Assembly: GCA_051651625.1 (NCBI GenBank)
Contig: JBOFSQ010000035.1
Span: 40,813 to 104,812, forward strand
Reading direction: 5' to 3'
DNA: 64,000 bases
From: JBOFSQ01 sp051651625
GTDB lineage: Bacteria; Planctomycetota; Planctomycetia; Pirellulales; Thermoguttaceae
The notes beneath the pieces are model-generated. The model saw nothing but the letters and a program-made list of their open reading frames with translations. It was not told where the DNA came from and ran no database searches. This document shows, in pieces, positions 23,222 to 31,754 of the stretch. Positions within the stretch are counted from its first letter, which is position 1, and each line of letters begins with the position of its first letter. Both the position numbers and the translations under genes were made by a program.

Positions 23222-24538
23222 ATGCAAACCAATCGTCGCAATTTTTTGAAGGTCACGGCGGCAGCACCGCTTGTCGTTCCCGCGTCGGCACTTGGTTACA
23301 GTCGTTCGGTTGCGCCGAGTAATCGGATCAACGTCGGGTTTTGCGGCGTTGGCTGTATGAATCGTGGACACCTCGCAGGTACGCTTCCGCACGCCGACGT
23401 TCAAGTCGTCGCGGTGAGCGACCCCGATCAGTGGCGACGCGAAAACGGTCAGAAGATGGTCGAAGATGCGTACTCCGCGCGGAAGGCGAACGGCGAATAC
23501 AAAGGGTGCGATGTCTACAATTCATTTCACGAAATGCTGCCGCGCGACGACATCGACGCACTCGTTATGGCACTCGGCGAACAGTGGCACGGCCCCGCAG
23601 TAATTATGGCCGCGAAGGCGGGGAAAGACATTTACGTCGAAAAACCGTGTGCGTACACAATCGACGAAGCACGCGGCGAGATCGAAGCAGTAAGGCGGTT
23701 TGGATGCGTCGCGCAGGTCGGGTTTCAGCAGCGAAGTCACGCCAACTTTCAGCACGCATGCAAACTCGTTCAAGACGGCGCGATTGGAAAAGTTCGGCGA
23801 GTTTACATGCTTGCCGATGGTGCGAGTGTTGAAATCGATCTGCCGTTTGAACCGACGCCACCAACACTCAATTGGGATGTCTGGTTGGGGCCGGCACCGT
23901 ATCGCCCGTTCAGCAGTCGTTTGCACTATCTCGGAATGCCGCTCAACGTTGTTCCGTGGCACTTCTGCCGCGACCTCGGACTCGGCGGACTCGGCAGCGG
24001 CGGCACGCACGCTTTCGATGTCGTTCACTGGGCACTCGGACTCGATACAGGCGGCCCCGTCGAAATCACACCGCGTCCAATCGCTCCTTACATCACATAC
24101 AAATACGACGGCGGCGTCGAGCTGCAAGTTATTCACGGTCGCCTCGATCCGAACGTCCACGAAATCCCGAAAGGTTTTGATCCGAACACCGTGATTCAAG
24201 TTTTCGGCGCACTCTTCGTCGGCGACGACGGATGGATTCACGTCGGACGCCAAGGATACTTGACATCGTATCCCACGTCGATTGCGAAAGACAGACCGAG
24301 TCGTTATGAGGGGCACTTCTCACACGTTCGCAACTGGCTCGATTGTATCAAGACGCGAAAACGTCCCAACTGCGACATCGCCACCGGCACGCATTCAACG
24401 ATGGATGCGATCCTCGGCAACATCGCGTACTGGCTCGAACGCCCGCTGAAGTGGGACCCCGTCAAGTACGAATTCATCGGCGACGACGAAGCCAACCGCC
24501 TCCGCTCCCGCGCACTCCGCGAACCGTGGACGATATGA
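23222..24538 (+). CDS. Tat-exported Gfo/Idh/MocA-family oxidoreductase 1
   Basis: A 438-residue protein with a twin-arginine leader (RRNFLK at residues 5-10), a Rossmann nucleotide-binding loop (INVGFCGVGCMNRG, about 36-49) and the catalytic EKP at 140-142. The C-terminal domain contains GGLGSGGTHAFDVVHWALG. This is the large planctomycete group of predicted NAD(P)-dependent sugar oxidoreductases or glycoside hydrolases exported folded with cofactor. The substrate is not predictable. GGAGAAA precedes the ATG. Confidence 0.9.
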   Translation: MQTNRRNFLKVTAAAPLVVPASALGYSRSVAPSNRINVGFCGVGCMNRGHLAGTLPHADVQVVAVSDPDQWRRENGQKMVEDAYSARKANGEYKGCDVYNSFHEMLPRDDIDALVMALGEQWHGPAVIMAAKAGKDIYVEKPCAYTIDEARGEIEAVRRFGCVAQVGFQQRSHANFQHACKLVQDGAIGKVRRVYMLADGASVEIDLPFEPTPPTLNWDVWLGPAPYRPFSSRLHYLGMPLNVVPWHFCRDLGLGGLGSGGTHAFDVVHWALGLDTGGPVEITPRPIAPYITYKYDGGVELQVIHGRLDPNVHEIPKGFDPNTVIQVFGALFVGDDGWIHVGRQGYLTSYPTSIAKDRPSRYEGHFSHVRNWLDCIKTRKRPNCDIATGTHSTMDAILGNIAYWLERPLKWDPVKYEFIGDDEANRLRSRALREPWTI

Positions 24539-24637
24539 GACCCGTTACGGGTCAATTTGTCGGCTTCGCCCACCACAATACCGCGGCCTCGATGGGCCGC
24601 TAGCGTGTTGGTACCGGAAATTCAAACCGACTTCAGT
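24539..24637 (-). repeat. Intergenic repeat R110, copy 1
   Basis: About 100 bp beginning at the stop codon of the preceding gene with the small palindrome ACCCGTTACGGGT, then the reverse complement of the R110 consensus (motifs AGGGCGAAGCC, GCGGCC-CATCGAGG, GTACCAAAACG, GGTTTGAATTT). This copy has more differences than those at 48534 and 62722. It sits directly 3' of a gene, as do all five copies. Confidence 0.75.
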
Positions 24638-24665
24638 AGGAAAAAATCCAACCGGATACAACGTC

Positions 24666-26618
24666 ATGAAAACCACACAACTCTTCACCGCAACCCTCGT
24701 TTTTGCAACGATATTTTTTGGGATCGGTCTGCACGTTTCGGCGCAGGATGCGGAATCACTCCGCGCGATTTTGAACGCCCCTGCGGCGTCGCGGATAAAC
24801 AAGATTGTCGCGTGCAAACAGGCCGCGCTTCGCGGCGACGCCGCAGCCGTTCCGGTACTTGCGGAGTTTCTGCTCGACGAACAACTCTCGCATCCGGCAC
24901 GCATCGCCCTGCAACAGATCGCTGGCACCGCCGCTGGCGACGCTCTCCGCGAAGCAGCATCACACGCAAACGGAGCGATCTTGATCGGCATCGTTAACAC
25001 GCTCGGAGAACGTGCAGAGAACGAGTCGGTTACTGTGATCGCGCCGCTTCTTTCGGTGCCGCAACTCGATGTCGTTTACGCCGCATCAGTCGCGCTGGGA
25101 AAAATCGGTGGCAACGACGCCGTGCGTTCACTCAACGAAGCGTACTCGCAAGCCAAGAGTGTCGAACACAAAACGAAGTTCATCGATGGTTTCTACGGCT
25201 GCGCCGAACGATTCGTCCGAGATGGTCACTCCGAAGATGCGATCCCGATCTACTCAAATATCGCCGGTGCGAACGAACTCCCGTCAACTTCTCGCAGCGG
25301 TGCCGTTCGCGGATGGATAACCGCGCAACATGCGATTGATGCTGGCAACACCGGTGCGTTGCAACAGTTCATCGAGAGCGACGACGATGTTCTCTTCTTG
25401 GCCGCGATTGAGGCGAGTCAGACTCTCGTTGGCAGCGACATCACTCGCGTTCTCGTCGCGCGGCTTGCAGCGTCGTCGCCGGATCGCCAAGTCGTGATTC
25501 TCGATGCGTTACAACAGCGAGGCGACAACGCGGCCCAAGAAACGGTGCTTCAGTACACACAAAACGGCGACGCCAAAGTCAAACTCGCCGCGATTGCCGC
25601 ACTGTCGTCAATGCCGAACGACAATGTTGTTGACGCACTGTTCGCGCAGCTCGAATCGACTTCGCCCGAAGTCGTCGAGGCCGCGATTGAGTCGCTTTCG
25701 CGTATGAAGTTCGCGGAGCTGAACGCACGCGTCGCGGCAAAGTTGCAAGACGCCAAAACCGGTGCGGGCGTTCTTGCGTATGCGAAGGTTTGTCAGTTGC
25801 GGCGGATCGCTGACGCGACGCCAGCGTTGCTGCAACATATCGCACATCCCGAAGAGGCGGTGCGAAACGGCGTTGTCAGTGCGCTCGGTTACACGGTCTC
25901 CGGTGAAGACGTTGGCGTTCTTGTTGACTTGCTGGTAAGTGCCGAATCTGACGCTGCATGGGAGACCGTTCGCAAGGCACTTCACGTTCTCGCCACGCGC
26001 ACTGTTGACAAAGACCAAGTCGCTACAAAAATCGCGGCGGTATACGATTCCGTTCCACTCAAGACGCAGTGTGCGATATTGGAACTGCTCGGCGCAATCG
26101 GCGGAAACGTCGCGGTGCAGGCGGTTGATAAAGCTGTCGATGACCCGACCGACGCGATTCAAGACACAGCAACCCGCGTCCTCGGCGAGTGGCCCGACCC
26201 CGATGCCGCACCGGTTTTGCTGGGTGTAATCAAACGCGAAGGCGGAAGCGCAAAATACAAAGTCCGCGCGCTGCGCGGTTATATCCGCATCTTCCGGCAG
26301 ATGGACACGTCGAACGAGCACCGTTTCAATATGAGCATGGAAGCGTGGAACGTCGCGTCGCGCGACGACGAAAAACGACTCATCATCGACGCGATGGGGC
26401 GGTTACCGATTCCGCAGTCGCTGCAAAAACTGTGTGAGTTCTTGGACGCTGGCCTCTATAGCGAAGAAGTTTGCACGAGTCTCGTTAACGCCGCCGAACC
26501 GCTCGTTACGCAACACCGCGACCTCGTCGTAAGTTCAATGCAAAAAGTTATTAGCACAACAACAAACGACGACCTAAAACGCCGCGCGAGCGAAGCGATA
26601 CAACAAGCCCAAAAATAG
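24666..26618 (+). CDS. Secreted HEAT-repeat protein
   Basis: A 650-residue protein with a signal peptide (residues 1-26, ending GLHVSAQDA). About a dozen HEAT-type helical pairs follow (VIAPLLSVPQLDVVYAASVALGKIGGNDAVRSL, then VKLAAIAALSSMPNDNVVDALFAQL and others). HEAT solenoids are protein-binding scaffolds. Similar exported HEAT proteins accompany carbohydrate-acting enzymes in planctomycetes, but the partner is unknown. It is followed by a Rho-independent terminator. Confidence 0.85.
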   Translation: MKTTQLFTATLVFATIFFGIGLHVSAQDAESLRAILNAPAASRINKIVACKQAALRGDAAAVPVLAEFLLDEQLSHPARIALQQIAGTAAGDALREAASHANGAILIGIVNTLGERAENESVTVIAPLLSVPQLDVVYAASVALGKIGGNDAVRSLNEAYSQAKSVEHKTKFIDGFYGCAERFVRDGHSEDAIPIYSNIAGANELPSTSRSGAVRGWITAQHAIDAGNTGALQQFIESDDDVLFLAAIEASQTLVGSDITRVLVARLAASSPDRQVVILDALQQRGDNAAQETVLQYTQNGDAKVKLAAIAALSSMPNDNVVDALFAQLESTSPEVVEAAIESLSRMKFAELNARVAAKLQDAKTGAGVLAYAKVCQLRRIADATPALLQHIAHPEEAVRNGVVSALGYTVSGEDVGVLVDLLVSAESDAAWETVRKALHVLATRTVDKDQVATKIAAVYDSVPLKTQCAILELLGAIGGNVAVQAVDKAVDDPTDAIQDTATRVLGEWPDPDAAPVLLGVIKREGGSAKYKVRALRGYIRIFRQMDTSNEHRFNMSMEAWNVASRDDEKRLIIDAMGRLPIPQSLQKLCEFLDAGLYSEEVCTSLVNAAEPLVTQHRDLVVSSMQKVISTTTNDDLKRRASEAIQQAQK

Positions 26619-26649
26619 ACAACAATCTTTTCGGGATGGATTGCCTTGT

Positions 26650-26675
26650 AGACCCGCAACGCGGGTCTATTTTTG
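26650..26675 (+). terminator. Rho-independent terminator
   Basis: The stem AGACCCGC-AAC-GCGGGTCT is followed directly by a T run (ATTTTT), 31 bp after the HEAT gene stop. The geometry is textbook. Confidence 0.85.
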
Positions 26676-26771
26676 TTGGGCGAGACGTTGAATCGACTGG
26701 CGATTATGGTATACTCCGCATCGCTTGTGCTGTCTACAAACCGTTCAATCCCGTTTCAAAAGGAGAAAACA

Positions 26772-28433
26772 ATGTCCGACTCGAAAGGTGCTTTTCTGGC
26801 GTATCCGCGTTTGGCCGTGGCGTATTTCATGCAGTTTGCGATCTGGGGAAGCTGGGCCGGTGCGCTCGGCGGATACGCCGGGAACGTGCTGAAACTTCCG
26901 GGGAGTGAAATCGGATGGCTCTATGCCGCCATCCCGCTCGGGGCGATTATCTCGCCGATGTTCATCGGCCCGATTGCCGACCGATACTTCGCCGCACAAA
27001 AAGTTGTCGCACTGTTGCACCTCATCGGTGGGGCGTGCCTACTCGCTTGCGGATGGCTCTGCGCGAGCGGCAACCAAACGTTCGCACTGCTGATGACCCT
27101 CATCATGCTCTCCGGTATCTGCTTCATGCCGACTATCGGACTGATCAATTCTATCGTGATGAAAGGACTCAAAAGTGCGTCGCAAGCACCATACGTTTTT
27201 GTCTTCGGAACGATAGGGTGGATTGTCGTCAACCTCTTCATCGCGGCGTTTTGCGGCGGTGCCGAGACGCCGTACTTCTTCTACGTCGGTGGCGGTATCA
27301 GCGTTGCGCTGGCACTCTACTGTTTGACACTACCAAACACGCCGCCCCAAGGTGCCAGCGGAGGCGATGCACTCGGACTCGGCGCGCTGTCGCTGTTCAA
27401 GTCGCCGTCGTTCCTGTTCTTCGCCGTTTGCGTATTCGTGGCAAGTATTCCGGCGTGCAACTACTTCTTCCCTCTGCAAGTGCCGTTCTTGAGCGAACGC
27501 GGTTATCCGTCGCCACTCGCTCTGACAACTCTCAACCAGTTTTCCGAAATCTTCTTCATGGCGGCACTCCCGTTTTGTATCGGAATGCTCGGTCTGAAGT
27601 GGGTGATCGTTATCGGGATGGCGGCGTGGACGCTGCGCTATCTCGCGTTTGCGCAGCCGGGGTTTGAGTTCGCCGTCGTCGGACTTTTGCTCCACGGATT
27701 CTGCTACAGCTTCCTCTATGTCGCCGCGTATATGTACGCCGAAAAGAGTGCGCCGCCAGCACTCAAAGCGAGTGCGCAGAGCTTGATGGTATTCTTGCTC
27801 CTCGGCGTCGGCCAAGTCGCGGGAAGCCAGCTCTACGGGTACATCAAAGACCATCCGGCGAACTTGCCCGCTGTTAACGGTATCACTGTTGTTCGCCCGC
27901 TAACTGCTGATGAACGAGTGACGTTTAGCGAACAGTACGTTCTACCCGAAGGCACTTCGCCGGAGTTCGTCGCGCAGCTTCGCAAGAACGACACGATTCC
28001 GCTCCCGCCGTGGCACGACGCCAAGATGACCGGCTCGGCGTGGCGTTACCTCGACCTCGCCGCGACCGTCAACTCGCTGATGGACACAAACATCGATGGC
28101 GGTGTTGGAAATAATAATAATGTCGTGATGCCTCACCTCGGTCTCGACATCGACAAGAACGGTGACAACGCGATCACCATCGCCGAGATTGAAGCCGTTC
28201 CTGAAGGCGCGAAACTCTCCTACGGTGGACACGACTACAGTAAAGAGCAGCTTCTCGCGTTTTGGAGTTCGGGACGCATCGCGGGCGATCCAGCCGCAGG
28301 CGTGACGCGCGACGCCTACCTCGCCGCACAAGCTGCGAACTGGAAGAACATCTTCACTATTCCGTCGGCAGTCATCGGCGCGTGCCTCGTGCTGTTCGTC
28401 TTGTTCGGACGCAATCCGAAAGAAGAAGTGTGA
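26772..28433 (+). CDS. MFS transporter, nucleoside:H+ symporter-like, with an EF-hand loop
   Basis: A 553-residue protein with twelve predicted membrane helices resembling the nucleoside-proton symporter branch of the major facilitator superfamily (LAVAYFMQFAIWGSWAGALGGY, GPIADRYFAAQK, LLHGFCYSFLYVAAYMYAEKSAP). Between the penultimate and last helices is a loop of about 120 residues containing DKNGDNAITIAE (residues 461-472), a canonical calcium-binding EF-hand pattern. I chose ATG 26772 because AGGAGA lies upstream; the upstream in-frame extension lacks a Shine-Dalgarno. The substrate is inferred by family only. Confidence 0.85.
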   Translation: MSDSKGAFLAYPRLAVAYFMQFAIWGSWAGALGGYAGNVLKLPGSEIGWLYAAIPLGAIISPMFIGPIADRYFAAQKVVALLHLIGGACLLACGWLCASGNQTFALLMTLIMLSGICFMPTIGLINSIVMKGLKSASQAPYVFVFGTIGWIVVNLFIAAFCGGAETPYFFYVGGGISVALALYCLTLPNTPPQGASGGDALGLGALSLFKSPSFLFFAVCVFVASIPACNYFFPLQVPFLSERGYPSPLALTTLNQFSEIFFMAALPFCIGMLGLKWVIVIGMAAWTLRYLAFAQPGFEFAVVGLLLHGFCYSFLYVAAYMYAEKSAPPALKASAQSLMVFLLLGVGQVAGSQLYGYIKDHPANLPAVNGITVVRPLTADERVTFSEQYVLPEGTSPEFVAQLRKNDTIPLPPWHDAKMTGSAWRYLDLAATVNSLMDTNIDGGVGNNNNVVMPHLGLDIDKNGDNAITIAEIEAVPEGAKLSYGGHDYSKEQLLAFWSSGRIAGDPAAGVTRDAYLAAQAANWKNIFTIPSAVIGACLVLFVLFGRNPKEEV

Positions 28434-28440
28434 AGCGGTA

Positions 28441-28482
28441 GCAAACGGTAGGGGGCGATTCGTGAATCGCCCCTACGTTTGC
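28441..28482. repeat. Long hairpin after the MFS gene
   Basis: GCAAACGGTAGGGGGCGATT and its near-complete reverse complement flank a three-base loop, giving a stem of about 19 bp with two mismatches. There is no T run, so it is a dispersed-repeat type hairpin that may still protect or end the transcript. Confidence 0.65.
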
Positions 28483-28507
28483 GCAAAACCATTTGGAGAA
28501 GCAGCCC

Positions 28508-28768
28508 ATGCCAGTAATCAGTCTGTTTTACGGTATTCGGATTACGATGAATTGGAGCGAGCACAATCCGCCACATTTCCACGCCGAATACGGTGAACAC
28601 AAAGCGATAATTTTCATTGGTGATTGCGTGGTTGGTCGTGGGTATTTGCCGAGCCGACAACTCAAAATGGTTCTGGCGTGGTGTACCATCCATCAGGACG
28701 AACTCATGCAAAACTGGGAATTGGCACGCGACCACAAACCGCTAGCCGTCGTCGCGCCCTTGACGTGA
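28508..28768 (+). CDS. DUF4160-family protein (putative toxin-antitoxin component)
   Basis: An 86-residue protein with the DUF4160 signature: PVISLFYGIRITMNWSEHNPPHFHAEYGEHKAIIFIGD (the N/H-P-P-H-x-H motif) and a C-terminal helix WCTIHQDELMQNWELARDHKP. The family is usually paired with a DUF2442 protein, as here (9 bp downstream), and such pairs behave like TA modules in genome surveys. Which member is toxic is not known to me. I chose ATG 28508; AGAAGC-type ribosome binding is weak. Confidence 0.8.
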   Translation: MPVISLFYGIRITMNWSEHNPPHFHAEYGEHKAIIFIGDCVVGRGYLPSRQLKMVLAWCTIHQDELMQNWELARDHKPLAVVAPLT

Positions 28769-28777
28769 GAGCAAATC

Positions 28778-29089
28778 ATGCAAACTTTAGACATGCGTTA
28801 TTTTTCGCCGGGCGTTTTGCAGGCGATGCCGACGGACGATTTTTGCGTGTATGCGTACTGCAACGATGGTGGCGTGCGGTTGTTTGACGTGAAACCGCTA
28901 ATTGAGCAAGGTGGCGTTTTCGCACCGCTTGCGGATTTGGAGTTTTTCAAAAGCAAAATCACGGTACTAAACGACACCGTAGCGTGGGACGCTTCCGGCA
29001 ATCGCGATCCGCACCGCTGTATCGACATCGATCCCTGCACAATCTTCGCGCAACCAATGGAGGTGGACCCGTTAGAGGTTGAACGATGA
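28778..29089 (+). CDS. DUF2442-like partner protein
   Basis: A 103-residue protein: an N-terminal YFSPGVLQAMPTDDFCVYAYCNDGGVRLFDVKPLIEQGG, then FAPLADLEFFKSKITVLNDTVAWDASGNRDPHRCIDIDPCTIF. The VxLFDVKPLI and final W-DIDP-x-x-IF pattern is typical of DUF2442. It is encoded 9 bp after the DUF4160 gene and probably acts with it. Confidence 0.75.
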   Translation: MQTLDMRYFSPGVLQAMPTDDFCVYAYCNDGGVRLFDVKPLIEQGGVFAPLADLEFFKSKITVLNDTVAWDASGNRDPHRCIDIDPCTIFAQPMEVDPLEVER

Positions 29090-29100
29090 GCAAGAATTAT

Positions 29101-29213
29101 ACTGAATCCGGTTTGAATTTCGCGTACCAAAACGCTAGCGGCCCATCGAGGCGTCATTGCCGCAATCCGCAGCATTGCGGAGGGCGAAGCCTGCAAATAG
29201 CCCCGTAACGGTC
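29101..29213 (+). repeat. Intergenic repeat R110, copy 2
   Basis: Starts 11 bp after the DUF2442 stop and carries GGTTTGAATTTCGCGTACCA, the GCGGCCCATCGAGGCGTCAT block and GGAGGGCGAAGCC, ending in CCCGTAACGG. It is in the forward orientation, unlike copy 1. It ends 22 bp before accC. Confidence 0.8.
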
Positions 29214-29235
29214 ATACATTTTCGGAGCAACTAAA

Positions 29236-30585
29236 ATGATAGAACGTATTTTGATAGCAAATCGCGGCGAGATTGCGTTGCGGATAATTCGGGCTTGTCG
29301 TGAGATGGGCGTAAGGTCGGTGGCGGTGTTCAGCGAGGCTGATCGCGGTGCGGCGTATCTTGATTTGGCAGACGAAGCGTACTGCATCGGCGGAGCGCGG
29401 TCGAACGAGAGTTATCTCAAGATCGAGCGACTCATCAGCGTTGCCGAAGTGGCGGGCGTCGATGCGATTCATCCGGGGTACGGATTTTTGGCAGAGAACG
29501 CACACTTCGCCGATGTCTGCCGCTCGTGCGGTTACGAGTTTATCGGACCGACTTCAGAGGCGATGTCGCTCGTCGGCGACAAAAACTCTGCACGCGCAAT
29601 CGCGCAGAAAGTTGGCGTACCGTGTGTGCCGGGAAGCGATGGTTTGATTCAGAACGAGTCCGATGCGAAGCAGTTTGCAACGAAGGTCGGTTTTCCGGTT
29701 TTGATCAAGGCGAGTGCCGGCGGTGGCGGACGCGGAATGCGTGTCGCACGCGACGCCAAACAACTTTCCGAAGCGATTTCGCAGGCGTCGCAAGAGGCAA
29801 AGTCGGCGTTCGGGAACGGTGACATTTATCTCGAAAAATTAATCGAAAACCCGCGACACGTCGAGGCACAGATCATCGCCGACAAACACGGAAACGCGGT
29901 ACATCTTTGGGAACGCGACTGCTCGATGCAGCGGCGTCACCAGAAGCTCATCGAGGAAAGTCCCGCACCGTTTCTCACGCAAAAGACGCGCGAACGGCTC
30001 TGCGAAGCGGCACTCAAAATCGTGCGAGCGGCGAGTTATACAAACGCTGGCACGATTGAGTTTCTCGTTGACCGCGACGAAAACTTTTACTTTATCGAAA
30101 TGAATGCGCGAATTCAAGTCGAGCATCCTGTCACCGAACTCGTAACGGGGATCGACCTTATCAAGTCGCAGATTCTTGTTGCGGCGGGTGAAAAACTGCC
30201 GTTCGTTCAGAGCGACGTAGTTGCGCGCGGTGCAGCGATAGAGTGCCGCGTTAACGCCGAAGACCCCGACAACAACTTCCGTCCGTCGCCGGGGAAGATT
30301 GAGTCGCTCATTATTCCGGGCGGATTCGGCGTGCGATTCGATTCGCACGTTCACGCTGGTTACACCGTTTCGCCGTACTACGATTCGATGGTCGGCAAGC
30401 TGCTCGTTCACCAGCCGACGCGCGAACAGGCAATCGACTCGATGCTCCGCTGCCTCGACGAGATGCGCGTTGGCGGGATCAAAACGTCGATTCCGCTCCA
30501 AAAGAAAATCCTCACCCACGCCGACTTCCGCAGCGGCAAAATCGACACCGGTTTTATTGAACGTAATGTGATGGGTGCGAAGTGA
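29236..30585 (+). CDS. accC: Biotin carboxylase subunit of acetyl-CoA (or propionyl-CoA) carboxylase
   Basis: A 449-residue protein starting MIERILIANRGEIALRIIRACREMG. The ATP-grasp glycine loop (KASAGGGGRGMR), HPGYGFLAENAHFA and EMNARIQVEHPVTELVTGIDLI are all hallmark motifs. It carboxylates biotin on a carrier protein using ATP and bicarbonate, the first step of fatty acid synthesis or of an acyl-CoA carboxylation. The length matches AccC. The usual partner accB is not adjacent. The role in fatty acid synthesis is therefore likely but not proven by context. Confidence 0.93.
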   Translation: MIERILIANRGEIALRIIRACREMGVRSVAVFSEADRGAAYLDLADEAYCIGGARSNESYLKIERLISVAEVAGVDAIHPGYGFLAENAHFADVCRSCGYEFIGPTSEAMSLVGDKNSARAIAQKVGVPCVPGSDGLIQNESDAKQFATKVGFPVLIKASAGGGGRGMRVARDAKQLSEAISQASQEAKSAFGNGDIYLEKLIENPRHVEAQIIADKHGNAVHLWERDCSMQRRHQKLIEESPAPFLTQKTRERLCEAALKIVRAASYTNAGTIEFLVDRDENFYFIEMNARIQVEHPVTELVTGIDLIKSQILVAAGEKLPFVQSDVVARGAAIECRVNAEDPDNNFRPSPGKIESLIIPGGFGVRFDSHVHAGYTVSPYYDSMVGKLLVHQPTREQAIDSMLRCLDEMRVGGIKTSIPLQKKILTHADFRSGKIDTGFIERNVMGAK

Positions 30586-30635
30586 TGACAGCGAATCTCT
30601 TCCGAACGACTTGAGTCTACAAGCATGGAAACAAA

Positions 30636-31103
30636 ATGTCGCTGACTATACACGTTGTTGAAGGTGATTTGCTCGACCAATCAGTCGAATGTATCGTGAA
30701 CGCTTGGAATCGTAACATCATTCCGTGGTGGTTGCTTTTGCCACAAGGAGTGTCTGGGGCGATCAAGCGAAGGGGTGGGTATTCACCATTTCGCGAGCTT
30801 GCCAAATATGGTCCTATTCCGCTTGTCAAGGCGGTGCATACCACAGCAGGGAAGTTGCCGTTTCGTGGGATCATTCATGTTGCAGGAATCAACATGCTTT
30901 GGTTTGCGACGGAAAAGTCAATCCGTGTTTCAGTCCGCAGTGCTCTGAAGTTGGCAATGGAACTGGGATACCGTTCAATTGCTTTTCCATTGATTGGAGC
31001 CGGAACTGGAGGTTTTTCGCAGCAGAAAACACTTGACATGATTCACGAAGAGATTGAACGCTCCGAATTCGATGGTGAAGTGGTTATCGTAAAATACAAG
31101 TAA
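30636..31103 (+). CDS. Macrodomain (ADP-ribose-binding) protein
   Basis: A 155-residue stand-alone macrodomain: IHVVEGDLLDQSVECIVNAWN, then GVSGAIKRRGG, then VHTTAGKLPFRGIIHVAG and IAFPLIGAGTGGFSQQKTLDMI. These are the conserved ADP-ribose-binding loops. Typical activities are removal of ADP-ribose or hydrolysis of ADP-ribose derivatives. A usual NAAN motif reads VNAWN here, which may alter catalysis. Its stop codon is the first part of the 13-bp terminal repeat of the element at 31100. Confidence 0.88.
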   Translation: MSLTIHVVEGDLLDQSVECIVNAWNRNIIPWWLLLPQGVSGAIKRRGGYSPFRELAKYGPIPLVKAVHTTAGKLPFRGIIHVAGINMLWFATEKSIRVSVRSALKLAMELGYRSIAFPLIGAGTGGFSQQKTLDMIHEEIERSEFDGEVVIVKYK

Positions 31104-31430
31104 CCGTTCACGACATTGACCGCGTTGTTGTTGACACACTTGCCCCGATGGGGCAGCAATTTTAATAACCGGCGGTGAGTGCAGCCGCGACAGCGGCAAG
31201 CGTAACCGCCGGTGACGCGATCAAAACTTCGATGCGTCTGTAGGACGCGACTTGTGTTTCGTTTCAACCGTCGTGTTCAAAGTCGCGTCTTACAGACGCA
31301 CGGATTTTAGGTAGTCGCTACCGTAAGCTGCGCGGAGTACCGCTTGCATACGGTTATTAAAATCGCGCCCCGTCGGGGCGAAAACATGCTGAATTAACAC
31401 CAAAAGATAAAACAATCCGTGAACGGTTAC
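31100..31430. repeat. Composite nested-palindrome element with 13-bp inverted ends
   Basis: GTAACCGTTCACG (31100-31112) is repeated inversely at 31418-31430. Just inside, TTTTAATAACCG near 31158 pairs with CGGTTATTAAAA near 31351, next to GCCCC-GGGGC stems on each side. A 21-bp stem with one mismatch spans 31233-31253 and 31280-31300 (core GCGTCTGTA), and ACCGGCGGT pairs with ACCGCCGGT at 31167-31213. No ORF is convincing. It shares its ends with the element at 22992. Confidence 0.7.
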
Positions 31431-31443
31431 CATAATCTGAAGT

Positions 31444-31752
31444 ATGAGCCAGTGCGTCACGACCATCCGGCGTTTTTGGCGAAGTCCTCGCAGCGGGAAA
31501 GGTTTTCAAGAGGCGTATGACGCCTCGGCGAGTGCGTACTCGCTGGCGAGTGAAACCGAAACACGCGACCTTGCAGAATTGCTGCGCGACGATAAACTGA
31601 TTCTCAACGCAATTCGGCTTGGCAGCCTTGAAGCGATGAAACGTCACATTGCTGGCGGCGTTCCGATGGTCTCGATGAAAGACGGCGAAATCGTCTACAT
31701 CCAACCCGATGAGTTAAAAAGAATACTGGCTCTTTGCACAAAGGAAAATTGA
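31444..31752 (+). CDS. Hypothetical protein
   Basis: A 102-residue protein that I do not recognise. The N-terminal 30 residues are Arg/Ser-rich; residues 40-102 (ETRDLAELLRDDKLILNAIRLGSLEAMKRHIAGGVPMVSMKDGEIVYIQPDEL) look like a folded small domain with helices and a beta hairpin. It ends 2 bp before a lipoprotein gene, so it may be co-transcribed. No clear ribosome binding site precedes ATG 31444, and its 5' end abuts a repeat element, so the true start is unsure. Confidence 0.5.
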   Translation: MSQCVTTIRRFWRSPRSGKGFQEAYDASASAYSLASETETRDLAELLRDDKLILNAIRLGSLEAMKRHIAGGVPMVSMKDGEIVYIQPDELKRILALCTKEN

Positions 31753-31754
31753 CC

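Noticed and set aside
30636..31103. Macrodomain gene as part of a DarTG toxin-antitoxin system
   Set aside because: No DarT-like ADP-ribosyltransferase gene is next to it; the neighbours are accC and a repeat element.
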